Part shown: one piece after another, positions 9,181 through 16,131 of the stretch
Layout: each line of letters begins with the position of its first letter
How positions within the stretch are numbered: position 1 is the stretch's first letter
From: an uncultured Clostridia bacterium
GTDB taxonomy: Bacteria > Bacillota > Clostridia > Oscillospirales > Oscillospiraceae
NCBI GenBank assembly: GCA_947165595.1
Contig: CAMVAV010000003.1
Span: forward strand, 1 to 64,000
Direction of reading: 5' to 3'
Length of the DNA stretch: 64,000 bases
Position numbers and translations under genes: made by a program
Notes under the pieces: model-generated
Told to the model about the DNA's origin: nothing
What the model saw: the letters and a program-made list of their open reading frames with translations, nothing else
Databases searched by the model: none

Positions 9181-9867
9181 CTACAGATTGATCTCCTCAT
9201 CCTGACGGACCAGGCTGACGGAAATGACGTTATCCTTTTCGGAAAAGAGCGTCAGGAACGGGCCGTTTTTCTTTTCCACCTTCTTGAGCAGCTTGTCCGA
9301 TATTTCGTAGATGACCTCGGCTTGTCCTTTTTCTTTGGACACGTTCTGCATCCGCATCACGGCGTGTCCCCGAAAGTAGGAAGTGATGTCCCGCGAAACC
9401 GTGCCGACGGAATCCGACTTGACCTTGAGCACCGCCATGATCCGTTCGTTGTCGCGCACGATGCCGAAAAACATCAGGAACAGGAAGATGATGAAGGTGC
9501 CGATGCCGGCGATCAGGTAGTCCGACACGCCGCAGCAGATACCGACCGCGATTGCCCAGAAGATGTATGCCGTGTCGCGCGGGTCCTTGATCGCCGTGCG
9601 GAAGCGGACGATCGAGAGCGCGCCGACCATGCCGAGGGACAGCGCGATGTTGTTGCCGATCACGTTCATCACCAGCGTTGTGACCAGCGTAAGCATCACC
9701 ACGGAGACGTTAAACTTTCGGCTGTAAACCGCGCCGGCGTGGGAAACACGGTAGGAGATAAAGATGAGAATGCTGAGGACGCACGCCGCGGCAAAGTTGA
9801 TGAGCACGTCCTGAATGGTCAGGGCGCCCGTGGTCAGGATCAATTTGTCGTATAAGTATTCTTTCAT
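9181..9867 (-). CDS. DUF4956 domain membrane protein
   Basis: Uncharacterised membrane protein of 228 aa. Four hydrophobic segments occupy about residues 20-145, with the conserved loop GMVGALSIVRFRTAIKDPRDT between them, which identifies the DUF4956 family. A soluble alpha/beta C-terminal tail of roughly 80 residues follows (TSYFRGHAVMRM...). Ribosome site GGGGGAGAG precedes the ATG, thirteen bases after the VTC gene. The function is not known to me. The family habitually sits beside VTC-domain and CotH genes, suggesting a shared membrane complex for polyphosphate or polymer handling (inference). Confidence 0.85.
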   Translation of the reverse strand: MKEYLYDKLILTTGALTIQDVLINFAAACVLSILIFISYRVSHAGAVYSRKFNVSVVMLTLVTTLVMNVIGNNIALSLGMVGALSIVRFRTAIKDPRDTAYIFWAIAVGICCGVSDYLIAGIGTFIIFLFLMFFGIVRDNERIMAVLKVKSDSVGTVSRDITSYFRGHAVMRMQNVSKEKGQAEVIYEISDKLLKKVEKKNGPFLTLFSEKDNVISVSLVRQDEEINL

Positions 9868-9880
9868 GTTCTCTCCCCCG

Positions 9881-10564
9881 CTATTTTACTGCGTTTCTTG
9901 ACCGAACGTATTTGCTGTTGGAGATACGCGGCCGGTCCGCCACTTCCAGCGCTTTTTTTATGTAGGAAAACAAAAAGCCGTTGTATTTGACCTCCATGGT
10001 CGTCTCGGCGGGATCCGCCGCCGGGCAGGGCTCGACGCCCGCGCGGAAAAACTCCTCCGGATCCTCCAGCGCGCGCAGGCGCATATCAAAGGTGATCCGG
10101 ATGTCGTTGAACTCGTCCAAAAACGCCAGCCGGTCGTACTCGACGATGCACTTCGGGCGGTAGCCCCTGGTCATCAAAAACGTGTAAAGCCCGTGGGCAA
10201 AGGGCTCCTGCCGCTCCATGAGGAAGGAGTAATCCGTATCGAGCATTCGCTCCGCCTCGTCCCGGCTGAGCAGCAGCGACCGCTTGCGCTGAAAATCTCC
10301 GTCCTTCGCTTTCATTTCCAGCTTGATGGTTTCGCTGTTCGCGCCATAGATACGCATTCGGATTTTCCTGCGGTGATCCAGCCCGTCGATCTTCTCCCAG
10401 TAGTCGTCGTCCATGAACGTGTCAAAGTACAGCGAACGCACCGTATAGCCGGCCTCGCCGTTGTGCGGGTCCGGTTTCATCAGCTTGCCGAGACGCTTGG
10501 CCAGCATGGCGGTTTCGTCGGTCGCGACAAGGTATTTCAATTCCTTTCGGCTCACGTCAAGCAT
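9881..10564 (-). CDS. polyphosphate polymerase (VTC) domain protein
   Basis: Cytoplasmic VTC/CYTH-type tunnel-fold protein, 227 aa. Motifs of the fold are present in order: VRSLYFDT, KIRMRIYG, IKLEMKAK, CIVEYDRLAF, IRITFDM and the last metal-binding EVKY. In yeast Vtc4 this fold makes polyphosphate from ATP. Bacterial members linked to CotH and DUF4956 have not, as far as I know, been assigned a product. The start overlaps the preceding membrane-protein gene by 13 bases, so the two are coupled. Polyphosphate synthesis is a family-based inference only. Confidence 0.82.
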   Translation of the reverse strand: MLDVSRKELKYLVATDETAMLAKRLGKLMKPDPHNGEAGYTVRSLYFDTFMDDDYWEKIDGLDHRRKIRMRIYGANSETIKLEMKAKDGDFQRKRSLLLSRDEAERMLDTDYSFLMERQEPFAHGLYTFLMTRGYRPKCIVEYDRLAFLDEFNDIRITFDMRLRALEDPEEFFRAGVEPCPAADPAETTMEVKYNGFLFSYIKKALEVADRPRISNSKYVRSRNAVK

Positions 10565-11397
10565 TTTTCACCGCTCTCTCCCTGCTTCGCCCCGCATGCG
10601 GAAGGCTCCGCTTTCGCGCCGCTCTCCGGGGCGGAAGGCTCTTCCACGACTTTCTCCTTCGCCGCGGAAAGCGCTGTCTCATTTTTCTCTGCGCCCTTCT
10701 CTGCCGGCGCGCCGCCGTATTCCTCGCGGATGTCAATGTACTTCTCCTGAGCGCCGTCTGTCCGCTCCATCGCGTAGAGCTCGTCATAGGTGTGGAAGTC
10801 ACGGCCCAGGCGCTTTGCCCGCTTCTGGTGGATCAGTCCCAGCAGGAACAGGACGCCCGCGATGGTCAGATCGATCATCGGATCGTGGTAGATTCTGAAA
10901 TAGACAACGGCGAACACGAGCGCCGCGCCAAGGGCCGGAGCCAGGATCGAGACCATGAAGCGCACCGCGCTGCGCAGGCCGGGCTTTTTGATGATTGCCG
11001 ACAGGATGCTGCTGACGGCGAACAGGACGCACTCCCCCAGAAAAACAAAGGAGACGAAGAGAAACAGCTTCAGCACCGGATTCCCGATCCGGTCCTCCAG
11101 CAGGAAAATTCCCGCCGCGCCGGACAGGCAGCCCCCTGCCAGCAATATCAGCGTGAAGAAATACCGATAACCCTGGAAGCAGAGCAGAAGGCCCGTCAGG
11201 ATCGCAAGGATCGTGAGCAGGAACATCACCACGTCCTGCGTAAAATACATTTCTGTTTGAAAGACCGGGAGCGTAAAGTTCAGGTCCTCCGCACGAAACG
11301 TTGTAAACCGTGAGATCAGGCCGTTGAGATCAACCGCCCGCAGCCGATCGAGCAGCCCGGCATATAGTGCCTGAAGCTGAATGAGTATGTCGTTCAT
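10552..11397 (-). CDS. polytopic membrane protein, first gene of the polysaccharide operon
   Basis: A 281-aa protein I do not recognise by name. About six or seven hydrophobic segments occupy residues 45-190 (DVVMFLLTILAILTGLLLCF, YFFTLILLAGGCLSGAAGIF and others). The tail of about 90 charged, Ala/Glu/Lys-rich residues is probably cytoplasmic and disordered. The start at MNDILIQ is chosen because GGACGGAAG lies just upstream. It follows a good promoter and is coupled to the VTC gene, so it belongs to the operon. It could be a scaffold, or the counterpart of the small extra membrane component of clostridial cellulose operons. Confidence 0.75.
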   Translation of the reverse strand: MNDILIQLQALYAGLLDRLRAVDLNGLISRFTTFRAEDLNFTLPVFQTEMYFTQDVVMFLLTILAILTGLLLCFQGYRYFFTLILLAGGCLSGAAGIFLLEDRIGNPVLKLFLFVSFVFLGECVLFAVSSILSAIIKKPGLRSAVRFMVSILAPALGAALVFAVVYFRIYHDPMIDLTIAGVLFLLGLIHQKRAKRLGRDFHTYDELYAMERTDGAQEKYIDIREEYGGAPAEKGAEKNETALSAAKEKVVEEPSAPESGAKAEPSACGAKQGESGEKCLT

Positions 11398-11448
11398 ATT
11401 CTTCCGTCCTTGTCCGGCCAACGCAGATAAAAACTATATTATTTTTTT

Positions 11449-11476
11449 ATTATACAGCTTTTTCGATACAAATCAA
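11449..11476 (-). promoter_or_regulatory. promoter of the polysaccharide operon
   Basis: Reading the minus strand, TTGATT (11476-11471) and TATAAT (11454-11449) are separated by 16 bases, about 50 bases before the first start codon. No other strong promoter is seen inside the eight-gene run. Confidence 0.6.
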
Positions 11477-11483
11477 CAAGCAG

Positions 11484-11521
11484 AATTGGCATCGCAAACC
11501 TACACAAAATTGGCATCGCAA
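11484..11521. repeat. 14-bp direct repeat pair
   Basis: AATTGGCATCGCAA occurs at 11484-11497 and again at 11508-11521, period 24. It lies at the junction between the operon promoter and decayed DNA, just upstream of the operon's -35 box, so it could be a regulator site or a recombination scar. Confidence 0.5.
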
Positions 11522-11524
11522 GCC

Positions 11525-11800
11525 CTCATAAAGGGCAGGAAACCTACATTTGGCTGGAAAAAGACCGCTGGTTCATCACTGCCAAGGGCGATTTTGTTTT
11601 TGCGCTCACCATCGCGGCGGCGGGCTCGGTGGCGGTTTCCTCCGTTCCCGGAGGCGGCGCGGCGATGGAGACGATGGTGATTTCCTCCTTTGGCTTTCCG
11701 GCGCTTGTCCTGCCCGTGCTGCTGATGATGACGATCCATTACAGCGGAAGCTGGGGCAGCGACGGCGACTGCTCGCCGGAACATAATCTTGAGGACGCGG
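11525..11800 (+). pseudogene. 3' remnant resembling a dicarboxylate/amino acid:cation symporter
   Basis: The open frame has no start or ribosome site and reads KGDFVFALTIAAAGS, SVPGGGAAMETMVISSFG, FPALVLPVLL. The S-VPGGG-x-x-M-x-T-M-V pattern followed by a hydrophobic helix resembles the re-entrant loop of DAACS (GltP/SstT) symporters. It then drifts out of homology. I read it as a truncated 3' fragment. The identification is tentative, since only some 60 residues remain. Confidence 0.35.
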
Positions 11801-12001
11801 AGACGGCGTTGGACTATGTGCTGCACCGGCTCGCTGGATCGCTATACGCCGGACCAATATTTCTGTGCGCCGCTGCGCAGGGCCGTGCGGGAGGCGGGCG
11901 GCACGCAGCTTGCCTGCGTCAGCTATCCGACCGACCATTTCTTCGCGGATTATCGGCTGACGGTCGCGCGGAATGTGGCGGATTTTTTAAGGAAGCGCTG
12001 A
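11801..12001 (+). pseudogene. 3' remnant of an alpha/beta hydrolase-like gene
   Basis: In another frame from the preceding remnant, the segment RYTPDQYFCAPLRRAVREAGG, HFFADYRLTVARNVADFLRKR looks like the C-terminal end of an alpha/beta hydrolase, with the His near HFF and a closing helix VADFL. It has no start. Its stop codon (TGA) is supplied by the left end of the inverted-repeat element that follows, so the element inserted into or right at the end of the gene. Confidence 0.4.
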
Positions 12002-12154
12002 TTAAATCAACGTGTGCGGATTGGCGAGCAGATTTTTCGTCTTGCAAGCCAAAAAGCCGCAGGAATACTAACGTATTTCAAGGATTTTTGGCGCAGTCAA
12101 GACGGAAAAGATGCCGTCAAGACGTGCGCGGGGATTTATTCAGCGCTTCCTTAA
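11987..12154. mobile_element. 168-bp palindromic MITE-like element
   Basis: Terminal inverted repeats TTAAGGAAGCGCTGA-T/A-TAAATC lie at 11987-12008 and 12133-12154 (21 of 22 positions match) and begin with TTAA. The interior also folds back on itself (GTCTTG..CAAGCC against GGC..CAAGAC, GAATAC against GTATTT), so the whole element can form one long imperfect hairpin. There is no coding capacity. Size, perfect-ended repeats and TTAA or TA ends are the hallmarks of a miniature inverted-repeat element moved in trans. No second copy was seen in this window. Confidence 0.7.
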
Positions 12155-12200
12155 CGTCCGTCGACCGGCGCTCAGCCTGACGAAGCTTTCCGACAATGAC

Positions 12201-12239
12201 AAATCCGCAGGAGCGATAACGAAACGCTCCTGCGGATTT
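12201..12239 (-). terminator. terminator-like hairpin of the NSS transporter operon
   Basis: A perfect 15-bp stem (AAATCCGCAGGAGCG and its complement) encloses a nine-base loop, 26 bases past the transporter stop. The following T-run is short. Confidence 0.75.
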
Positions 12240-12264
12240 GATCTTTCGTAAAGGTTTCATTCCT

Positions 12265-13647
12265 TCACAGCACGCCGAGCGAGGTGAGCGCGACGAAGAA
12301 GGTCGCGACCGGCGCGACATAGCGCAGGAGGAAGAGCCACAGCCCTTTCCACGCGAACGCGCCGTTCTTCTCCACCTCCGCGAGCACGGCGTCCGGCTTC
12401 CACACCCAGCCGATGAAGAGCACCATAAAGAGCGCGCCGAACGAGAGGAACACGTTTTCTCCGAGGAAGTCCACCGAGTCGAGCATATCCATGCCCGCGA
12501 AGCGCTCGCCGAGCCATGCGAGCGGATGGACGCCGGAGAGCGGGCCGTAGCCGAGCGACACGGGAACGGAGAGCACGAAGGACAGCAGGCAGGACGCCGC
12601 CGTGGACTTTTCCGTGCTCCATTTCAAATGCTCCGTGCCGATGGGGACGAGCGCGCCGGTGATGCCGATGCTCGTCGAGAGCCCCGCCGCAAACGCGGAG
12701 ACGAAGAAGATGAAGCCGAAGACATTGCCGCCCGGCATGTCGGCAAAGACGCTCTTGAGCGTGATGAAGAGGAGTCCCGGCCCCGAAGTCGGATCAAGGC
12801 CGTAGGCAAACACCGCCGGCATGATGGCAAGGCCCGCGAGCATCGCGACGATCATGTCCGCGATGGGAATGGCGATCGCCTGACGCGGGATGTTCGTCTC
12901 GTCCGGCATGAAGGACGAGAGGAAGATGTTCGTGCCGAAGCCGATGTTGATGGAGAACCACATCTGCACCACCGCCAGCGAGAACACGCCGAAGAAGCCG
13001 ATCTCGCGGAACGCCGCCATGTTCGGCTCGAACATGTACTTGAGGCCCCCGACCGCGCCGGGGAGTGTGCAGCTGCGCACGGCGACGATCACGAGCATGA
13101 TGAACAGCACGGGCAGCAGCACCCTGCAGGCTTTCTCGTAGCCTCTGGCGAAGTCGCTGCGGATGATGAAATACGTCAGTCCCAGCACGATCGCCGTCCA
13201 GACGAGCGGCTCGACCGGCGCGGAGATCGTCGCGCCGAAGAACGCCGCGCCGTCCGCCGCGGCGAAGCCGCCGACGCCGAAGATCGCGAGGAAATAGAGG
13301 CACATGTACTTCATCAGATAGCCCACGATCAGCGCGTAGAAGCCCATGACGAGAATGCAGGTAATCTCGTGCAGCCAGCCGACGAAGCCCCATTTTTTGT
13401 TCACCGCCTCATACGCCCTGACCGGCCCGACGCGGAACCTGCGCCCGAAGCCGTACTCCGCGATGACGATGGGGATACCGACGGCAAACACCGCGACGAG
13501 ATAGATCACGAGGAACGGGAAGCCGCCGCCGCGCCCCATCTTGAACGGGAAGCCCCAGAGGTTGCCGAGGCCCACCGCGCCCGCGACGTTCGCGAGGAAG
13601 AAGCCCAGCGTGCCCGAAAAGTTGCTGCGTTTGCCCTGCTGTTTCAT
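12265..13647 (-). CDS. sodium:neurotransmitter symporter (NSS) family amino-acid transporter
   Basis: Na+-coupled amino-acid importer with the LeuT fold, 460 aa and about 11-12 membrane segments, the usual size for bacterial members. The TM1 sodium/substrate signature NVAGAVGLGNLWGFPFKMGRGGG is intact and FAAGLSTSIGITGA fits TM8. It is the third gene after the cystathionine and cysteine-synthase genes with a 12-base gap, so it is probably co-transcribed under the same leader. Import of methionine, cysteine or a related sulfur amino acid is inferred from that context; some bacterial NSS proteins, such as corynebacterial MetP, do carry methionine. Confidence 0.88.
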   Translation of the reverse strand: MKQQGKRSNFSGTLGFFLANVAGAVGLGNLWGFPFKMGRGGGFPFLVIYLVAVFAVGIPIVIAEYGFGRRFRVGPVRAYEAVNKKWGFVGWLHEITCILVMGFYALIVGYLMKYMCLYFLAIFGVGGFAAADGAAFFGATISAPVEPLVWTAIVLGLTYFIIRSDFARGYEKACRVLLPVLFIMLVIVAVRSCTLPGAVGGLKYMFEPNMAAFREIGFFGVFSLAVVQMWFSINIGFGTNIFLSSFMPDETNIPRQAIAIPIADMIVAMLAGLAIMPAVFAYGLDPTSGPGLLFITLKSVFADMPGGNVFGFIFFVSAFAAGLSTSIGITGALVPIGTEHLKWSTEKSTAASCLLSFVLSVPVSLGYGPLSGVHPLAWLGERFAGMDMLDSVDFLGENVFLSFGALFMVLFIGWVWKPDAVLAEVEKNGAFAWKGLWLFLLRYVAPVATFFVALTSLGVL

Positions 13648-13659
13648 TTCATCACAACC

Positions 13660-14571
13660 TTATGCGTACAGATTTTTGCTGAAATAGCGGTCGCCGCGGT
13701 CAGGCAGGATGACGACCACGTTCCCCTGCGCGCCCTGCACGATGAGCTTCTGCGCCGCCGCGAGCGCCGCGCCGGAGGAAGAGCCCGCGAAGATGCCCTC
13801 CTTCGCCGCCAGCTCCCGCGCTCCCGCGAACGCCTCGGCGTCGGTGATCTTCACCACGGCGTCCACGAGCGACATGTCCATCGTATCGGCGATAAAATCG
13901 TTTCCGATGCCCTCGATGTCGTAGTCGGCGTGCTCGCCGCCGCCCATCGTCGAGCCGACGGGGTCGGCGAGGATGCCGCGCACGTCGGGGTTCCGCTCCT
14001 TTAAGCAGCGCACGACGCCGCTGTAGGTGCCGCCGCTGCCCGCGCCCGCGACGAGGTAGTCGATCTTCCCGTCCAGCGCGTCCCAGATCTCCGGTCCCGT
14101 CGTATCGTGATGGATCTGCGGATTTGCGGGGTTCTTGAACTGCGAGAGCGAGATCGCGCCGGGAATGGAGGCAAGCAGCTCCTCCGCCTTTGCCGACGCG
14201 CCGAGCATTCCGCCCTCGCGCGGCGTGTTGACGATCTCCGCGCCGAGGGCGCGCATGAGCGTCTGCTTCTCCTGCGAGAACTTGTCCGGCACGACGAAGA
14301 TGACGCGATAGCCGCGATTGAGCGCCGCGAACGCGATGCCGAGGCCGGTGTTGCCCGCCGTTGCCTCCACGATGGCGCCGCCGGGGCGGATGCGCCCGGT
14401 GCGCTCCGCGTCGTCGAGCATTGCCTGACCGACGCGATCCTTCACGCTGCCCGCGGGGTTCCACAGCTCCAGCTTGGCAAAAAGGCTCACGCCCTCCGGT
14501 GCGCGGATATGGTTGAGCTTCACCAGCGGCGTGCTGCCGATCAGCTCTTGCATGGATTCATAATACTTCAT
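13660..14571 (-). CDS. cysK: cysteine synthase family PLP enzyme (O-acetylserine sulfhydrylase / cystathionine beta-synthase type)
   Basis: Fold-type II PLP enzyme, 303 aa. Lys44 in NPAGSVKDR is the Schiff-base lysine, TAGNTGLGIAF binds the substrate carboxylate, AGAGSGGTYSG holds the PLP phosphate and AGSSSGAAL closes the site. It forms cysteine from O-acetylserine and sulfide, or cystathionine from serine and homocysteine if it is of the MccA type. The start codon overlaps the stop of the upstream cystathionine lyase/synthase gene by four bases. That pairing is the MccA/MccB arrangement of reverse transsulfuration in Firmicutes, so a homocysteine-using role is likely. Length excludes the CBS regulatory domains of eukaryotic enzymes. 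Confidence 0.88.
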   Translation of the reverse strand: MKYYESMQELIGSTPLVKLNHIRAPEGVSLFAKLELWNPAGSVKDRVGQAMLDDAERTGRIRPGGAIVEATAGNTGLGIAFAALNRGYRVIFVVPDKFSQEKQTLMRALGAEIVNTPREGGMLGASAKAEELLASIPGAISLSQFKNPANPQIHHDTTGPEIWDALDGKIDYLVAGAGSGGTYSGVVRCLKERNPDVRGILADPVGSTMGGGEHADYDIEGIGNDFIADTMDMSLVDAVVKITDAEAFAGARELAAKEGIFAGSSSGAALAAAQKLIVQGAQGNVVVILPDRGDRYFSKNLYA

Positions 14572-15728
14572 TGCAATTTGCTCCCTTCGATTGCCTGCGT
14601 CAGGTCGTCGCGCAGGTCGTTCCAGTTTTCAATGCCGATGGAAAGGCGGATGAGTCCGTCCGTGATGCCGACCTTTTCCCGCACCTCGCGGGGAATGGAG
14701 GCGTGCGTCATGCTCGCGGGATGGCACACCAGCGACTCGACGCCGCCCAGGCTCTCGGCAAGCGCGATAAGCTTAAGCGAAGAGAAGAATCTGCGGATGT
14801 CATAACCGTCCTCCAACTCGAAGGAGATCATCGCGCCGCCGTTTTTTGCCTGAGCGCGGTTGATCTCGTAGCCCTGCGCGCAGGGGAGACCGGGATAGTA
14901 GACCTTCTTGACCGCCGGATTCCCCTTGAGCCACGCGGCGGCCTGCTCCGCGTTTGCGACGTGCTTGTCCATGCGCACGGCGAGCGTTTTGATCCCGCGC
15001 AGCAGCAGGAACGAGTCGAACGGCCCCAACACGCCGCCCGTCGCGTTCTGCAAAAACGCCAGCCGTTCCGCAAGCTCCTTGTCCTTCACGACGGCGAGAC
15101 CCGCCACCACGTCGCTGTGCCCGCCGAGGTACTTTGTCGCGCTGTGGACGACAATATCCGCGCCGAGTTCGATGGGGCGCTGCAAATACGGCGTCATGAA
15201 CGTGTTGTCCACGATGGTGAGCGCGCCGTGCCGCTTTGCGAGCTCCGCGACCGCCGCAAGGTCGGTGACGGTCAGCAGCGGGTTTGCGGGGCTTTCGACC
15301 AGCACCGCCTTCACCTCCGGCGTCAGCGCCGCCTCCAACGCGGCGAGGTCGGTGGTGTCCGCGATGGAACAGGAAAGGCCAAAGCGCCGGAACACCTTAT
15401 CCAATACGCGGTACGTTCCGCCGTAGACGTTGGAGGAGATCACGACCCGGTCGCCGCTTTGAAAGAGCTGCAAGACCGCTGTGATCGCCGCCATGCCGGA
15501 GGCGAACGCGAAGCCCGCTGCGCCGCCCTCCAGCTCCGCGATCAGCGCTTCGAGCGCCGCGCGGGTGGGATTGCCGGTGCGGGAATACTCCCAGCCCGTG
15601 TTCTGCCCGAGACCGCTTTGCTCGTAGGTCGAGGTCTGGTAGATCGGCACGTTGACAGCGCCGGTCGTTTTGTCGCCGTAGACGCCGCCGTGGATCACGG
15701 CGGATTCGATGCTCTGATAGCTTGCCAT
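14568..15728 (-). CDS. cystathionine gamma-lyase/synthase family PLP enzyme
   Basis: Trans-sulfuration PLP enzyme of fold type I, 386 aa. Lys199 in HSATKYLGGHSDV is the cofactor lysine. YSRTGNPTR, FASGMAAI, DNTFMTP and SIGIEN are the other family blocks. It either makes cystathionine from an activated homoserine or cleaves it to cysteine; sequence alone does not separate these. The start at MASYQ has AGAAGGAG eight bases upstream. It is the first structural gene after a roughly 210-base regulatory leader, and it is coupled (ATGA) to the cysteine-synthase gene. Together with the transporter they form a sulfur amino-acid operon that responds, by its leader, to cysteine supply. Confidence 0.9.
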   Translation of the reverse strand: MASYQSIESAVIHGGVYGDKTTGAVNVPIYQTSTYEQSGLGQNTGWEYSRTGNPTRAALEALIAELEGGAAGFAFASGMAAITAVLQLFQSGDRVVISSNVYGGTYRVLDKVFRRFGLSCSIADTTDLAALEAALTPEVKAVLVESPANPLLTVTDLAAVAELAKRHGALTIVDNTFMTPYLQRPIELGADIVVHSATKYLGGHSDVVAGLAVVKDKELAERLAFLQNATGGVLGPFDSFLLLRGIKTLAVRMDKHVANAEQAAAWLKGNPAVKKVYYPGLPCAQGYEINRAQAKNGGAMISFELEDGYDIRRFFSSLKLIALAESLGGVESLVCHPASMTHASIPREVREKVGITDGLIRLSIGIENWNDLRDDLTQAIEGSKLQ

Positions 15729-15747
15729 CGCAAAAGCTCCTTCTCTG

Positions 15748-15793
15748 TAAAATAAATCCCGCCCGTTCACCCAGAGAGTGACCAGACGGGAAT
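15748..15793 (-). terminator. attenuator terminator in the cystathionine operon leader
   Basis: On the minus strand the arms 15793-15778 and 15770-15756 pair with one mismatch and a few G-U pairs around a seven-base loop. A U-rich tail (TTTATTTTA) follows, only about 20 bases before the ribosome site. Such a terminator before, not after, the genes indicates attenuation. Its 5' arm contains TCCCGTCTG, which can instead pair with CAGGCGGGA just after the leader peptide stop. Confidence 0.75.
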
Positions 15794-15860
15794 GAAATCG
15801 TGTGCCGCGCGCAGGATGACGCCGCATCTCCCGCCTGTCAACATCGACAGAACATGCAGC
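15783..15860 (-). promoter_or_regulatory. competing antiterminator and anti-antiterminator segments
   Basis: Segment 1 contains GCTGCAT (15860-15854, the Cys-Cys-Met codons) and CTGTC (15850-15846). It pairs with segment 2, GACAG (15839-15835) and ATGCGGC (15827-15821). Segment 2 also holds CAGGCGGGA (15837-15829), which pairs over nine positions with one G-U to segment 3, TCCCGTCTG (15791-15783), the 5' arm of the terminator. Ribosome stalling on the Cys codons would free segment 2 and block the terminator. This is the classical four-segment attenuator layout, deduced by hand folding. Confidence 0.65.
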
Positions 15861-15903
15861 ACAGGAAGGAAAAACGAAAATATGCGGAAAACGAGTCGTA
15901 CAT
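15838..15903 (-). CDS. 21-codon cysteine-rich leader peptide
   Basis: A small open frame starts at ATG 15903, eight bases after AGGGG, and ends at TGA 15838. The product is 21 aa and ends FLCCMFCRC, with four cysteines in the last seven residues and none before. It lies between a consensus promoter and an attenuator hairpin, upstream of cysteine/cystathionine genes. The concentration of Cys codons next to the pairing segments points to a cis-acting sensor of charged tRNA-Cys rather than a functional protein. Firmicutes usually use T-box or CymR control here, so this is unusual. Confidence 0.7.
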   Translation of the reverse strand: MYDSFSAYFRFSFLCCMFCRC

Positions 15904-15913
15904 TTTGAAAGCC

Positions 15914-15947
15914 CCTAAATAACTATAAAGTCGATTAAGTTAATAGG
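15914..15947 (-). promoter_or_regulatory. inverted repeat at the transcription start (candidate operator)
   Basis: CCTAAATAACT (15914-15924) and AGTTAATAGG (15938-15947) form an imperfect inverted repeat around a 13-base AT-rich centre, placed at the predicted start site. It suits a repressor dimer, perhaps an Rrf2/CymR-type sulfur regulator, but no regulator gene lies nearby. Confidence 0.4.
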
Positions 15948-15948
15948 T

Positions 15949-15977
15949 ATTATACAAGGCGAAGGCTGATTTGTCAA
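15949..15977 (-). promoter_or_regulatory. consensus promoter of the cystathionine operon
   Basis: On the minus strand, perfect TTGACA (15977-15972) and perfect TATAAT (15954-15949) are spaced 17 bases. The predicted start near 15942 gives a leader of about 210 bases. Confidence 0.85.
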
Positions 15978-15990
15978 GCCCCAAATAGTA

Positions 15991-16041
15991 TTTTTCCGCG
16001 ATATCATCGCTGACCTTGAAAAGAGCTTCGCGGCGGTTTGA
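15991..16041 (+). pseudogene. tiny 3' remnant, possibly of O-acetylhomoserine sulfhydrylase
   Basis: A plus-strand frame reads FRDIIADLEKSFAAV then stop. DDIIADLEQAF is a common C-terminal ending of MetY-type sulfhydrylases, so this may be the last 15 codons of a deleted gene next to a sulfur operon. It is far too short to be sure. Confidence 0.25.
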
Positions 16042-16081
16042 CAGGACACCTCACTTTTGCCATAGTATCTCCAAGGGTCGA

Positions 16082-16112
16082 CGCCCGCGCGGCATTATTT
16101 GCCGCGCGGGCG
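16082..16112 (-). terminator. terminator hairpin after the radical SAM gene
   Basis: A 12-bp GC-rich stem (CGCCCGCGCGGC and its complement) surrounds a seven-base AT loop, 20 bases past the stop; the U tract is weak. Confidence 0.6.
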
Positions 16113-16131
16113 TTTGCCGCAATATATATCG

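Noticed and set aside
9925-9960. TTCCAGCGCTT as a second copy of the MITE end
   Set aside because: Only a short core resembles the element; it lies inside the VTC gene and has no partner repeat.
12238-14004. Plus-strand frame of 588 codons, Arg/Glu/His-rich, opposite the NSS transporter and cysK
   Set aside because: Low-complexity antisense of two clear genes and without start signals.
15729-15950. T-box or SAM riboswitch in the cystathionine operon leader
   Set aside because: No T-box sequence (TGGNACCGCG-like) or SAM-riboswitch core was found; the structures seen fit peptide-based attenuation better.
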